DNA from: JANQRA01 sp035762545
GTDB lineage: Bacteria > Actinomycetota > Acidimicrobiia > Spongiisociales > ZC4RG35
Length of the DNA: 64,000 nt
Direction: 5' to 3'
Assembly: GCA_035762545.1 (NCBI GenBank)
Contig: DASTOM010000007.1
Coordinates: 40,984 to 104,983 of the forward strand
Position 1 is the stretch's first letter; each line of letters begins with the position of its first letter. The notes beneath the pieces are model-generated. The model did no database searches. It was not told the origin of the DNA and saw only the letters and a program-made list of their open reading frames with translations. A program made the position numbers and the translations under genes. Positions 25,671-35,746 of the stretch are shown here, one piece after another.

Positions 25671-28307
25671 TTACCCAGGGGTCGGGGTGTTGTCGGAAAT
25701 GGATCCGCTGAGGAACTCGAATGTGCGCGTCATCACGTCCTCGAGCGGTGCCATCCGGCCAAGCTCGTAGGACGCCTTCTCGGGGCTGCTCATCACGGAT
25801 CGAATCCCCATCACCTCCGGATATTGGCTCATCGTCGTGTCGGCGATCTCGACCCCGGTCTCCATCTTGATGCGATCCGCCCCACCGAGGATGTAGCTGC
25901 CCCCCGAGCGATCGACCGAATCGATCACCAGGGCAGCAGCGAGAGTGAGCACGAGGGCGAGTGCGGAGTAGTCACGAACCTCGTAGAACCCCTCGATTGC
26001 CGGCACGAGGGCGGCTCTGGCCTCCTCGGCCCTCCCAGCCCCCTTGAGGGAATGCGACTTCATGAAGCGGGCCCAACCCATGTCGAAGGGGACGTCCTCC
26101 CCCTGGTACTGCTCCAAGGCCGCTTCACTGCCTTCCACTCCGTCCTCCCAGCGCCCGAGAAATGTCGCCGTCATCGCCAGCGCCCAGTTCGCATGTCCGA
26201 TCCCGAGTCGCCATCCGGCCTTCTCGGCCATCTCCCGTGACTGCTCGAACACTGCCACCGCTTCTTCCACCTTCCCGCTGTACGCGATAGCGAACCCCAG
26301 GTTGTAGAGAGCATCGGCGATGTCTCGATCCGAGCCATGGGCCCGGTACAGGTCGAGGGCTTCCCGATACGGCGCCTCGGCGCGGTCGACCGCGCCCTTC
26401 CAGTACAAGAGCCCTCCGAGACCCGTCAACGCTCGAGCCCGGTTGAGAGGATCGGTGTCGTCCCGAAGGGCGAGCGACTCCTCGATCCGTTGGATTCCCT
26501 CGTGTATGTACCCGCGGATCTGCCAGAACCGCCACAGGCTACCGGCCATCCCCTGTGCCGCCTCCGCATCGCCGCTCCGGATCAAATGGTCCATCGCCGC
26601 GCTGAGGTTGTCGTGATCTTCGGTGAGTCGGGCGAGCCATTCGGCCTGCTTCGAGGTCATGATCTCCTCGGAGGCCTGCTCGGCCATCCGGAGGTACGCG
26701 GCGGCATGGCGATCGGCGACCTCTCGTTCGTCTCCTCTGGCCACCAGGGCGGCGTATCCGAACTCTTTGATCACTGTGAGCATCCGGAATCGGGGGTCCC
26801 CTGCGATTTCGGCCTGACGAAGGAGACTCTGATCGACGAGCTCGGCGAGCCCATCGAAGACATCGCCATCACAGATCTCCTCGGCGGCGGGCAAACCAAA
26901 CGCCCCGGAGAAGATCGAAAGCTGCTCGAAGAGCCGTCGGTTCGGCTCGTCGAGCAGGTCGTAACTCCATCCGATCGTGTTGACGATCGTCTGCTGTCTC
27001 TTCGGCAGACCGGGGGTGTGACCGGACAGCAGCTGATTGTTGAGTCGATCGAGCACCACCTCGGGGGTGAATGTCCTGAGCCTCGAGGCGGCGAGCTCTA
27101 TCGCCAGCGGAAGGCCGTCCAAGGAGCGTGCGATCTCGGCGACGGTTCCGGCGTTGTCTTCGTCCAGCGTGAAGTCGGGCCTCACCGCCTGCGCCCTGTT
27201 GACGAACATTTTCACCCCCTCGGCTGCGGCGACCACAGCGAGAGGCTGACCCGCAGGGGGGACTTCCAGTGGCGGGACCGGCAACTCCCGCTCGCCCGCG
27301 ATCCGGAGAGGCGACCTCGACGTGACTATCAGCTTGAGCAAGGGAGCCGAAGCCAATATCTCCGTGAGCAAGGCGGCTCCCTCGACCAACTGCTCGAAAT
27401 TGTCCAGCAAGAGGAGGATCTGTCGTTCGGCGAGGAATCGATGCAGGTGCTCCTGGGGCTCCACTCCCCCTGCAATGGTGAGCTGCAGAGCTTCGAGGAT
27501 GGTCATGGGGATCGTGTCGGGGTCACTTATGGCCGCGAGTGGCACCATGTGGGCCCCGTCCCGGAATTCCGGCTCCACGGAGCGGGCGATCTCGAGGGAG
27601 AGTCTCGTTTTCCCGGTTCCTCCGGGCCCGGTGAGAGTGAGCAGTCGGCTCGTCTCGAGTATCTGCACGCCCCTGGCGATCTCTTCCTGGCGCCCGATGA
27701 ACTCGGTGAGCGGGCTGGGCAGGCGGGACTCGACGGGTCTGACCCGGAGCGGCGGGAACTTCTCGTCCATACCCGGGAAATCGACCTGGAATATTTCGAC
27801 CGGATCCGAGAAGCCGGCCAGACGGTAACGACCAACCGAATGCGTAGTCGTCCCGTTGAGCAACTGACTCTGGACCAGACCCGAGGTTGTGTCCGATACC
27901 AGCACCTGCCCCCCATGGCCGCTGTCGGCTATTCGGCTGGCCTTGTGGACGTCGACACCCACGTAGTTGTCGCCTCCCAGCACCGCGCTGCCAGTGTGCA
28001 AACCGACTCGCACCCGCACTGTCTCACCTGCGGCGATGACATTCCCCGTCTGCTGGATGCGAACCGCCGCTCGCACCGCCTGCGCGGCGTCGGGGAAGAC
28101 GGCGAAGTGCGAGTCCCCCTCCGTGGAGACCTCGACGCCTCCATGAGCCGCTATGGCATCTCGGATCCCGACGCTATGGCTGGCGAGTACCTCGGCGAAT
28201 TCGACATCGCCAACCCGGCTCAACAGATCAGTAGAGCGCTCGACATCCGTGAAGAGGAAGGTCAGAGTGCCCGTCGGCAGCAGGATCCCTCCAGAACCAG
28301 CCGTCAT
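25671..28307 (-). CDS. Class III nucleotide cyclase fused to NTPase and TPR domains
   Basis: 878 residues. Class III cyclase domain (about 12-175) with metal aspartates Asp21 (FLFTDVERST) and Asp65 (EGDSHFAVF); the transition-state asparagine position is His121 in VHKASRI, Arg125 retained. A STAND/NB-ARC-like ATPase follows with P-loop GPGGTGKT (227-234) and Walker B LLLLDNFEQL, then TPR-like helices (about 600-850). Such proteins couple ligand or protein sensing to cyclase or regulatory output. It is divergent from the cyclic-nucleotide-binding phospholipase, 57 bases apart, and ends 13 bases from the tRNA. Confidence 0.88.
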   Translation of the reverse strand: MTAGSGGILLPTGTLTFLFTDVERSTDLLSRVGDVEFAEVLASHSVGIRDAIAAHGGVEVSTEGDSHFAVFPDAAQAVRAAVRIQQTGNVIAAGETVRVRVGLHTGSAVLGGDNYVGVDVHKASRIADSGHGGQVLVSDTTSGLVQSQLLNGTTTHSVGRYRLAGFSDPVEIFQVDFPGMDEKFPPLRVRPVESRLPSPLTEFIGRQEEIARGVQILETSRLLTLTGPGGTGKTRLSLEIARSVEPEFRDGAHMVPLAAISDPDTIPMTILEALQLTIAGGVEPQEHLHRFLAERQILLLLDNFEQLVEGAALLTEILASAPLLKLIVTSRSPLRIAGERELPVPPLEVPPAGQPLAVVAAAEGVKMFVNRAQAVRPDFTLDEDNAGTVAEIARSLDGLPLAIELAASRLRTFTPEVVLDRLNNQLLSGHTPGLPKRQQTIVNTIGWSYDLLDEPNRRLFEQLSIFSGAFGLPAAEEICDGDVFDGLAELVDQSLLRQAEIAGDPRFRMLTVIKEFGYAALVARGDEREVADRHAAAYLRMAEQASEEIMTSKQAEWLARLTEDHDNLSAAMDHLIRSGDAEAAQGMAGSLWRFWQIRGYIHEGIQRIEESLALRDDTDPLNRARALTGLGGLLYWKGAVDRAEAPYREALDLYRAHGSDRDIADALYNLGFAIAYSGKVEEAVAVFEQSREMAEKAGWRLGIGHANWALAMTATFLGRWEDGVEGSEAALEQYQGEDVPFDMGWARFMKSHSLKGAGRAEEARAALVPAIEGFYEVRDYSALALVLTLAAALVIDSVDRSGGSYILGGADRIKMETGVEIADTTMSQYPEVMGIRSVMSSPEKASYELGRMAPLEDVMTRTFEFLSGSISDNTPTPG

Positions 28308-28364
28308 ATGCGACCAATGATATCTGGGGGCCTCTACGGCGCCGAGTAGTAAGTTCCCGGGACC

Positions 28365-30572
28365 GTGGACGGAGGACTGCCAGCCCGCATGCGCCCGGCG
28401 CTCGAGTCGGAGGCTCGGGCCGAGTTGCTGAGACTCCTCGACGCACGCTCACACATACCACGTGTCTCGTTGCAACTCGGCGAGATGCTGATGGAGGAAG
28501 GTGAAGCCGCCGACCGTGTCTATGTATTGATGGAGGGCTCGTTGACCGTCACCAAGGCGGTCAACGGTCAGTCGGCGATTCTGGCCAGGATCGACCAGCC
28601 GGGCACTGTGGTGGGCGAGATGGTCACCATGGGTGGCGGTACCCGGACCGCGAGCGTCTCCGCCGACACCGAGTCGACACTGTTCGGCCTCGATGCAGCG
28701 ACGTTTCATGCGCTCCTCGACGACGAGCCCCGCCTGGCCAAGGCTCTGGCATCCGCCGCCGCGAGACGAGCCGAGGAAGGCGAGCTGGCGGAGATACTGG
28801 TGGAGCGGCTCGGATTGGAGGACCCTGAGAAGGTGGCGGCCGCCTGCTCGGGGGTCACCTGGCGCACGCTGGAGGCCGGCAGCCCGCTCTTCGAGGCCGG
28901 GGGTCCGTCAGATGAGGTGTACTTCGTCGTGAGGGGCCGGCTCCAATCCACCCGAGCCACAGCTGGGGACGAGGATGTTCTGATCGGCGAGTACGCCAAG
29001 GGCGACATCGTCGGTGATCTGGGCGTGCTGTCCTCCCGACCTCGGATCAGCACGGTTACTGCGGTGCGACGCACCATCGTTGCCGGGCTTTCGGCCGACG
29101 ACTTCATCAGAGCGACCGAGTCGCAACCGAAACTGCTGGTAGACCTGGCCTTGGCCGCGGCGACGAGAGCGACAGAAGCTGCGAGTAAAACCTCCCCGGC
29201 GACTGTCATCGCGGTGGCGTCACCGGGTCGAAGGGACGAGTCGTTCATCGACGGGATCGCAAACGAGCTACGCAGCGTCGGGCGGGTCGAAGTCTTGTCG
29301 GCTAGCCGGGTCGACTCTCTCCTCGAGACGCCGGGTGTGGCGCATTCGCCGCCGGGCGAGGTCGGAGACATAAGGGTCTCACGGTTGGTGAATGAGATGG
29401 AGCTCCAAACCGACCACTTGATCCTCGACATGGGTGAGGGTGACGACGTCTGGGCACGACGCTGCCTGGATCTGGCCGACCGGGTTCTTCTGTTGACGCC
29501 CTTGTCTCCAAACGACTCTCAGGTTCGAGCCTTGGACTCAACGCTCAAGAGTTGCCCATCGGGTGTCAGCCGGACACTGGTCGTGGTCCATTCTTCGAAC
29601 CAGGAGCCCAGCGGCTCTGCGACCCGTTTCGGCGCGCTGAGCTGGGATGATCTCCTCAATGTGGTCGAGGGTTCGGACGCAGACAGGGCACGAGTTGCCC
29701 GGGTGGTTTCCGGTCGGGCCAATGTCCTGGTCATCGGTGGCGGTGGTGCGCGTGGGTTCGCCCACATCGGGGCCTATCGGGCGGTGCTCGAGTTGGGCAT
29801 ACCTATCGACGTCGTCGCGGGCACGTCGATAGGAGGCGTTATCGGAACTCTCATAGCGGACGGCAACACCCCCGAGGAGTTGGTGAAAATCGCCACGGAA
29901 TCATTCGCAGATGTCCTCGACTACACCTTCCCGTCTGTTTCACTCATCAAAGGCGAGAGGATCACAAAGGCCGCGAGAGAGCACTTCGGCTTGCGCCACA
30001 TCGAGGATCTTCGAAGAACGTTCGTCGGTGTATCCACCGACCTGACGACATCCCGCCCACACTTTCACGTTTCGGGTGACCTCGTCACGGCTATCAGAGC
30101 AACCTGTGCGATTCCGGGAGTCATGCCGCCGGTTCCGATGGGCGAGGCTCTCTTGGTCGATGGAGGTGTCCTCAACAACCTGCCCATGGACGTAGCTCGC
30201 AACCTGGCACCGGCCGGACGTGTACTGGCTTTCGATGTTGCCCCGACCAGAGGACCAAGGGCCTACGACGACTATGGGCTCTCTGTATCGGGGTGGACCG
30301 CGATGAGATCGCGCGGCCGACGCAGGTCCCCCTACCCGAGGATCACGTCAGTGCTCCTCCGGTCCATGATCACCGCGTCCATGCGCGAGCGCGACCGCCA
30401 GGTGGGCAGCGGACTCAGCGACTTCTACGTCAATCTCGACATCAGTGGCGTCTCGATGCTCGATTTCTCTGATCCCGGCGGGATCGCCGAGCGTGGATAT
30501 GCGGCTGCCATGCCTCACCTGGAGGCGTGGCTCGACTTGGCAGAGGAAGCGACAGGTCAGCCGGGCGTCTAG
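28365..30572 (+). CDS. Neuropathy-target-esterase-like phospholipase with two cyclic-nucleotide-binding domains
   Basis: 735 residues. Two cNMP-binding beta-roll domains (about 25-135 and 150-265; GTVVGEMVTMGGGTRTASV and GDIVGDLGVLSSRPRISTV) precede a Rossmann-like middle region (about 280-440) and a patatin domain. The patatin domain has GGGGARG (about 457-463), nucleophile Ser488 (GTSIGG) and Asp599 (VDGGVLNN). This is the layout of eukaryotic NTE/PNPLA6 minus the membrane anchor. It should deacylate lysophospholipids under nucleotide control. The start is uncertain: GTG at 28365 or ATG at 28389. The tandem cyclase gene begins 29 bases downstream. Confidence 0.9.
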   Translation: MDGGLPARMRPALESEARAELLRLLDARSHIPRVSLQLGEMLMEEGEAADRVYVLMEGSLTVTKAVNGQSAILARIDQPGTVVGEMVTMGGGTRTASVSADTESTLFGLDAATFHALLDDEPRLAKALASAAARRAEEGELAEILVERLGLEDPEKVAAACSGVTWRTLEAGSPLFEAGGPSDEVYFVVRGRLQSTRATAGDEDVLIGEYAKGDIVGDLGVLSSRPRISTVTAVRRTIVAGLSADDFIRATESQPKLLVDLALAAATRATEAASKTSPATVIAVASPGRRDESFIDGIANELRSVGRVEVLSASRVDSLLETPGVAHSPPGEVGDIRVSRLVNEMELQTDHLILDMGEGDDVWARRCLDLADRVLLLTPLSPNDSQVRALDSTLKSCPSGVSRTLVVVHSSNQEPSGSATRFGALSWDDLLNVVEGSDADRARVARVVSGRANVLVIGGGGARGFAHIGAYRAVLELGIPIDVVAGTSIGGVIGTLIADGNTPEELVKIATESFADVLDYTFPSVSLIKGERITKAAREHFGLRHIEDLRRTFVGVSTDLTTSRPHFHVSGDLVTAIRATCAIPGVMPPVPMGEALLVDGGVLNNLPMDVARNLAPAGRVLAFDVAPTRGPRAYDDYGLSVSGWTAMRSRGRRRSPYPRITSVLLRSMITASMRERDRQVGSGLSDFYVNLDISGVSMLDFSDPGGIAERGYAAAMPHLEAWLDLAEEATGQPGV

Positions 30573-30601
30573 CCTCGCATCGGGCGGCAAAGGATTTCCA
30601 C

Positions 30602-33600
30602 GTGGGTGATCAAAGCGGTCAGCTTGAGCCATATGTCCCCCGGATTGCGTCAGAGTGGGACTCTTTCGCACCGGGGTCGCTGCATCGCAGTGTCGATGGA
30701 ACGCTGGTGTTCGTTGACATATCAGGCTTCACGAACCTGTCCGAACGACTGGCGCGCAGAGGGCGGGTCGGTGCCGAGGAGCTGACAGCGGTGCTCGATC
30801 GGGTATTCGGGAGAATGCTCGAACTGGTCTATGCCCGAGGAGGCTCTCTCCTCAAGTTCGGTGGCGATGCCCTTCTGCTCCTCTTCGAATCCGACGACAG
30901 CATCATGCAGGCCACGGCTGCCGCGGTCGAGATGCGTGCTGCGCTACGAGACTCGTCCAAGGAAAAGACGTCGGTGGGTCGAATCGGCCTGAAGATGTCA
31001 TCGGGCATCCACACCGGACAGATCGACTTCTTCCTAGTAGGCGACTCACACAGAGAGTTGCTGGTTGCCGGACCTGTCGCGTCTCACACCACGGAGATGG
31101 AGTCGACGGCCGAAGCCGGTGAGATCCTGGTCAGCCGTCGCATTGCCGAACAGCTACCAAGCGGTTTCCTGGGAGAGGTAAAGGGATCGGGCGTCCTGCT
31201 GCGAAAGCACAAAATCGACCATCCAAACTGTGGCCCTGTAGCGAGAGACCAAGGCCACGACCGCGAGATGGCCTCATTCGTTCCGCGTCAGCTCCGTGAA
31301 TATCTAAGCCTGGGTCTCTCCGACTCCGAGCACCGGATTGCAACCATCGGTTTCATCAAGTTCAAGGGTGTCGACGGTCTGCTCGCAGCCAGGGGCCCTC
31401 AGGTGGTGGGGACGGCGTTAGATCAACTGATCAGTGGGATTCAAAAGGCAGTCGACGAGGAACAGATCACTTTTCTGGCCACCGACATCGACGCAGATGG
31501 TGGGAAAGTCATCGTCGCCGGGGGTGTTCCTGGTTCGAAACACGACGATGAGGGCCGCGTCCTTCGCGCAGCCCGCGCCATAGCCGACTGCAAATTCGAT
31601 CTTTCGGTTCAGATCGGGGTGAACCGCGGGCACGTGTTCGCTGGAGACGTAGGCACAGAGTTCCGCAGGACATTCACGGTGATGGGAGACACGGTCAACC
31701 TCGCGGCTCGGCTCATGGCCGCAGCTCCTTCCGGCGCCTTGTACTCGAGTCCGGGTGTGCTCGATGAGGCATCGACACTCTTTCACACCGAGGCTCTGGA
31801 GCCCCTGCACGTCAAAGGCAAGGAACAGCCGGTCCTGGCCTATGAGGTGCTCGAGGAGATCGGCGTCCGCCCTCCGGAGACAAAACACGAGCTTCCGTTC
31901 CATGGACGAGAAGTTGAGCTGGAGATGCTCGTCTCTATCGTCACCACCTGTGCGCAAGTAGGGCGCGGCGGGATGATGACCATCGCCGGAGACACCGGAA
32001 TAGGAAAGAGCCGTCTAATCGCCGAGGTGATCGACAGATGCCCAGGGTTGGCGACGCTGACCATCAAGGCAGAGCCCAACGGGTCTGACAACCCCTATTG
32101 GGCACTTCGGGACCCGATGCGACGTGAGCTCGGTATCGAACGTGCCGATGCGAAGGAGATGAGTCGCCAGCTGAGCGCACTAGTCCGTAAAGGCGTTCCC
32201 GATCTTCGGCCGCTGATTCCACTTCTGGGCGACGTGCTCCACATCGCCGTCGCCGACAATGACACAACAGCTGCAATTGACCCACGCTTCCGGCCGGGTC
32301 GGACCGCTGATGCGATCATCGATCTCCTGTCGGCCCTCCATGACGAGCCTTTCGCTGTCATCGCGGAGGATGCCCAGTGGCTCGATGAAGCGTCACGCAA
32401 TCTGCTCCTTGCAATCGGAGCCGCAGCTGAGACCAGGCCGTGGAGTGTCATCGCCACGATGCGAGGTTTGGAGGGTCTCGACGCCCACTACTTCGGTGAC
32501 GGGATCGCATTGCCCCCCCTCGACGACGAGAGCATCCGGCGGATAACGATCGAAGCGACATCGGCAGCGCCGCTGCGACCTCATGCACTCGACAACATCG
32601 TGAATAGGGCAGGTGGTAATCCCCTATTTCTCTCTGAAATTATCGGGGTTGTACGCGAGACCGGGAACGCAGAGAATATTCCAGACTCGCTCGACGCGGT
32701 CGTTTCGACCCAGATCGACTCGCTCCCTCCCCTCGCCCGGCAAACCCTCCGCTACTCATCGGTGTTGGGCAACAGCTTCCCCACACTGGTGCTCGACGAA
32801 TTCCTGGCTCCCGATGCCATCGAGATCGATGAGGCAACCCGAACGACATTGGAACGTTTCATCGAACCTGACGGCGCCACGCGGCTCCGCTTCAAACATG
32901 CCGTGGTCCATGACGTCGCTTATCACGGTCTTCCCTATCGGCGTCGCAAGGAGCTGCACGGCCGAGCAGGCGAGGTCGTGGAGCAGATGTCGAGTCACGA
33001 TCCAGCGGCGTCGGCTGAGTTCCTCGCCTACCACTTCTCCGAAGCAGGTCGGCACGAAAAGGCGTGGGAATACTCCCGCATCGCTGCCGCCAAGTCACAA
33101 GCCGCTTTTTCGAACTCTGAGGCTGTCGTTCATTACGAGCGTGCGCTCGAATCGGCAAGGCATCTCCAAGGAGTCAGCGCAGCGTCTGTTGCGGAGACCT
33201 GGGCCAGCCTCGGCGAGGTTCACGACATGATTGGCGACTATGAGGAAGCTCGAAAAGCGTTCCGACGTGCAATCAACGCAGGGAACGGCAATCCGGAACG
33301 GATCGCCGATATCTACCTGAGGCAAGCCGAGACGTGGATGGGAACAGGGAATCTGTCGCAGGCAAAACGGAACCTGACGCTAGGCCGAAAAGCAGTCGGG
33401 CCTCTGCCTTCCTCGGAACGAGAAGGAGCCAGCCTGGCTCGACTGATTGCGTATGAAGCCAGCGTCCATGCCGCCGACGGCGAGCCCCACCATGCCGCCG
33501 CCTGCGCTCGAGAAGCGATTGCGCTGGGGCAAAGCTACGGCGAGCGTGAGGCCATCGCTCGCGCATACGGGATTCTCGACTGGTCAAACTTCATGTTGGG

Positions 33601-34372
33601 CGTCGATGAACCACGTCATGGAGAAGAGGCGATCGAGATCTACACCAGCCTCGGATCGGTCTCGAGGGCCGCGGTGATCATGAACAATATGGGGGCGTTT
33701 GCCTACCTGGAAGACCAGTGGGACAAGGCGATCGATTGGTACGAGCAGAGTCTGGCCGCAGCGGAGAAATCGGGCGACGTCTTCTATGCCGCGCTCATCC
33801 GGGCAAACATTGCCGAAATACTGATCAGCCAACGACGGTATTCAGAAGCCCGCTCGCCGCTCGGAGAAGCAGAACGGACCTATCGGGCGTCGAACGCAAG
33901 ACACTACATGCCCCTTGTCGACCTGCAGTGGGCACGTCTCTTTACTGGAGAGACCCGCTTCAGCGACGCGATAGAACGTCTCGAAGGTTCGCTCGACTCG
34001 CAGCCGGACTCGGCATGGTCCCTGGAAAGCCGGGTGACCCTCCTAGATGCACTGACTAGAGACGGTCAATTGAAGAGAGCCAAGGACCTTCTTGACGCCA
34101 TCCAACAATCCGGATCGACCGATACAGGGGAGTTCAGGGCACGACTTGCCATCGCCTCCGCTGTGCTCTGGGACGGGCTTGGCGACCGAGAAAAGGCACG
34201 GGAAGCGCTGACGGAAGCCCTGCAACAAGCCATCGACAGCGGTAGTAAATTCGATGTCGTTCAGTTGGCCGAGGCGCTCATCTCGATGGGCGACTTCGAT
34301 TCCTCGCTGCAAGAGATCCTCGACACCGAACGCGCCGCGCTCGGTATCGAGGATCAAGTGGCTGCTACTTGA
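30602..34372 (+). CDS. Soluble-adenylyl-cyclase-like protein: two cyclase domains, AAA NTPase, TPR
   Basis: 1,256 residues from a GTG at 30602, with AAAGGA seven bases upstream. Cyclase domain C1 (about 30-205) keeps both metal aspartates (Asp39, Asp89) but lacks the transition-state asparagine/arginine. C2 (about 245-415) has lysines at both metal positions (Lys253, Lys302) but keeps NLAAR (Asn366, Arg370). Together they would form one composite active site, as in soluble adenylyl cyclase. An NTPase with P-loop GDTGIGKS (463-470) and a long TPR-like helical region (about 850-1,250) follow. Probably co-transcribed with the cNMP-binding phospholipase. Confidence 0.88.
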   Translation: MGDQSGQLEPYVPRIASEWDSFAPGSLHRSVDGTLVFVDISGFTNLSERLARRGRVGAEELTAVLDRVFGRMLELVYARGGSLLKFGGDALLLLFESDDSIMQATAAAVEMRAALRDSSKEKTSVGRIGLKMSSGIHTGQIDFFLVGDSHRELLVAGPVASHTTEMESTAEAGEILVSRRIAEQLPSGFLGEVKGSGVLLRKHKIDHPNCGPVARDQGHDREMASFVPRQLREYLSLGLSDSEHRIATIGFIKFKGVDGLLAARGPQVVGTALDQLISGIQKAVDEEQITFLATDIDADGGKVIVAGGVPGSKHDDEGRVLRAARAIADCKFDLSVQIGVNRGHVFAGDVGTEFRRTFTVMGDTVNLAARLMAAAPSGALYSSPGVLDEASTLFHTEALEPLHVKGKEQPVLAYEVLEEIGVRPPETKHELPFHGREVELEMLVSIVTTCAQVGRGGMMTIAGDTGIGKSRLIAEVIDRCPGLATLTIKAEPNGSDNPYWALRDPMRRELGIERADAKEMSRQLSALVRKGVPDLRPLIPLLGDVLHIAVADNDTTAAIDPRFRPGRTADAIIDLLSALHDEPFAVIAEDAQWLDEASRNLLLAIGAAAETRPWSVIATMRGLEGLDAHYFGDGIALPPLDDESIRRITIEATSAAPLRPHALDNIVNRAGGNPLFLSEIIGVVRETGNAENIPDSLDAVVSTQIDSLPPLARQTLRYSSVLGNSFPTLVLDEFLAPDAIEIDEATRTTLERFIEPDGATRLRFKHAVVHDVAYHGLPYRRRKELHGRAGEVVEQMSSHDPAASAEFLAYHFSEAGRHEKAWEYSRIAAAKSQAAFSNSEAVVHYERALESARHLQGVSAASVAETWASLGEVHDMIGDYEEARKAFRRAINAGNGNPERIADIYLRQAETWMGTGNLSQAKRNLTLGRKAVGPLPSSEREGASLARLIAYEASVHAADGEPHHAAACAREAIALGQSYGEREAIARAYGILDWSNFMLGVDEPRHGEEAIEIYTSLGSVSRAAVIMNNMGAFAYLEDQWDKAIDWYEQSLAAAEKSGDVFYAALIRANIAEILISQRRYSEARSPLGEAERTYRASNARHYMPLVDLQWARLFTGETRFSDAIERLEGSLDSQPDSAWSLESRVTLLDALTRDGQLKRAKDLLDAIQQSGSTDTGEFRARLAIASAVLWDGLGDREKAREALTEALQQAIDSGSKFDVVQLAEALISMGDFDSSLQEILDTERAALGIEDQVAAT

Positions 34373-35606
34373 ATCCGAATCCGGGGTCATCCTCGAAGTA
34401 GATACCCCAGGTTTCGGTTCCGACACCATCGCCGGTCGGCGCCACCGAAGCTTCATACCAGCAAGCCGAAGCATTTTCAGGCAAGAGACCCACGTCAGCC
34501 TGGGTCCAGAAGGCATTGTATGCTGCGCCTTCAACGAGCACGGGCGTGTCGAGACACGCAGGTAGTGGCAGGTCGGCAGACACGTCCGGGAAGGCCAGCG
34601 CCGGCGCCGGGTCGTAGACGGCTATCAGCGAACTGATCGTGCCGTCGGGCTCGACCACGATCTCCTGGTCTTTCACGGTCACCGCGATGGTGTACCGAGC
34701 CGTCGTCCCCTCGAGCTCGGGCACGAACGCCAACGAGTCATCGGTGGTCCATGCGTTGTATGGCTTCAGATCGCAGTTGGGATCGAGGAGCCATCCGGCT
34801 CCCTTGTCCTCGGAGTGCATGGTGACAACTCCAGAGGTGGTCCCGCCTGCTCCGATCGGCTCCTCGTCGCCACAGGTGATCTCTCCGTCGAAGCCTCTTA
34901 TCACCTCGAACTGACTGAAGTTGTTGTTGGCGAGACTTCCGTTCTCGGTGCCATCTGAGCCGCCCTCCAATGAGAGGATGCCGGAGGCCGGAGTGAACTT
35001 GACCTCGTCGAAGTAGACGGGCTCGCCTGCGTTCAACGGCCGGTGGGCGTAGCGATAGTTGTCACCATCACCCGAATCGGGGCCGTCGTCGGAGGCGGCG
35101 GTTGGATCGAATGTATGACTCGCGACCGGGACCCCATCGTGGAGATAGCTCACGGCGACGATGGCATTACCTTTCAGCTCGAGGTCGACGTCAATCGCCG
35201 TCATCACGTACGAGGCCATGGCGGAACCGAGACCGACCGAAATCGCCTCCGATTTGCCGGAATCCACACGTGAGCAGGGTTCACCGCTACCGTCACCAGG
35301 GCTCTGTACGCCCAGAGCGTCCTTGGTGTGACCCAGAACACCCCCAAACGCCGTCAGTTCCAACAGCTTCGGGTTCCCCAACGTGACCACTGTGCAGTCG
35401 TTGTTACGTGTCGTTATCGATTGGGTCTGACCCTGGAAGGTCACCCGATCGTTCCTACCCATTTCGAGGAACACGTATGAGGGCGCGCCTTCGGTGGTTC
35501 CTCCGCTTTCGTGTGATCCAAGGGCGAAGGTCGCTGGAACGACGACCGCCGCTAGTGCCGCAACGGCGGCGAACAGTGCCAAACGTGTAGTTATCTTCCC
35601 ACTCAT
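34365..35606 (-). CDS. Secreted hypothetical protein
   Basis: 413 residues with a classical signal peptide: basic start MSGKITTRLALF, hydrophobic core to about residue 28, then cleavage near TFALGS. The mature part is acidic, rich in Gly, Asp, Thr and Ser, with six or more cysteines (for example NNDCTV, EPCSRV, ITCGDE, DPNCDL, PACLDT, ASACWY) that suit disulfide bonds outside the cell. Predicted all-beta. No family recognised and no wall-sorting signal. Its end overlaps the cyclase gene by eight bases. Confidence 0.85.
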   Translation of the reverse strand: MSGKITTRLALFAAVAALAAVVVPATFALGSHESGGTTEGAPSYVFLEMGRNDRVTFQGQTQSITTRNNDCTVVTLGNPKLLELTAFGGVLGHTKDALGVQSPGDGSGEPCSRVDSGKSEAISVGLGSAMASYVMTAIDVDLELKGNAIVAVSYLHDGVPVASHTFDPTAASDDGPDSGDGDNYRYAHRPLNAGEPVYFDEVKFTPASGILSLEGGSDGTENGSLANNNFSQFEVIRGFDGEITCGDEEPIGAGGTTSGVVTMHSEDKGAGWLLDPNCDLKPYNAWTTDDSLAFVPELEGTTARYTIAVTVKDQEIVVEPDGTISSLIAVYDPAPALAFPDVSADLPLPACLDTPVLVEGAAYNAFWTQADVGLLPENASACWYEASVAPTGDGVGTETWGIYFEDDPGFGFK

Positions 35607-35746
35607 GGGCTCCCAACCCCTTCCGCCCCCTTCAGAGGCAACTCACCATCGAATCACACGACAATAGCAATACTGAACACTACCCGTGGTCGGTGACTCG
35701 TCACCGGGCACGCAGGCTTCCAACGCGACTGGAGGCGAATTAGTTT

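Noticed and set aside
26337..28349. 670-codon open frame on the plus strand opposite the cyclase/NTPase gene
   Set aside because: It is fully antisense to a gene with clear cyclase, P-loop and TPR features. Its translation is low-complexity Arg/Gly/Glu-rich with no motif, as expected from GC-rich codon bias.
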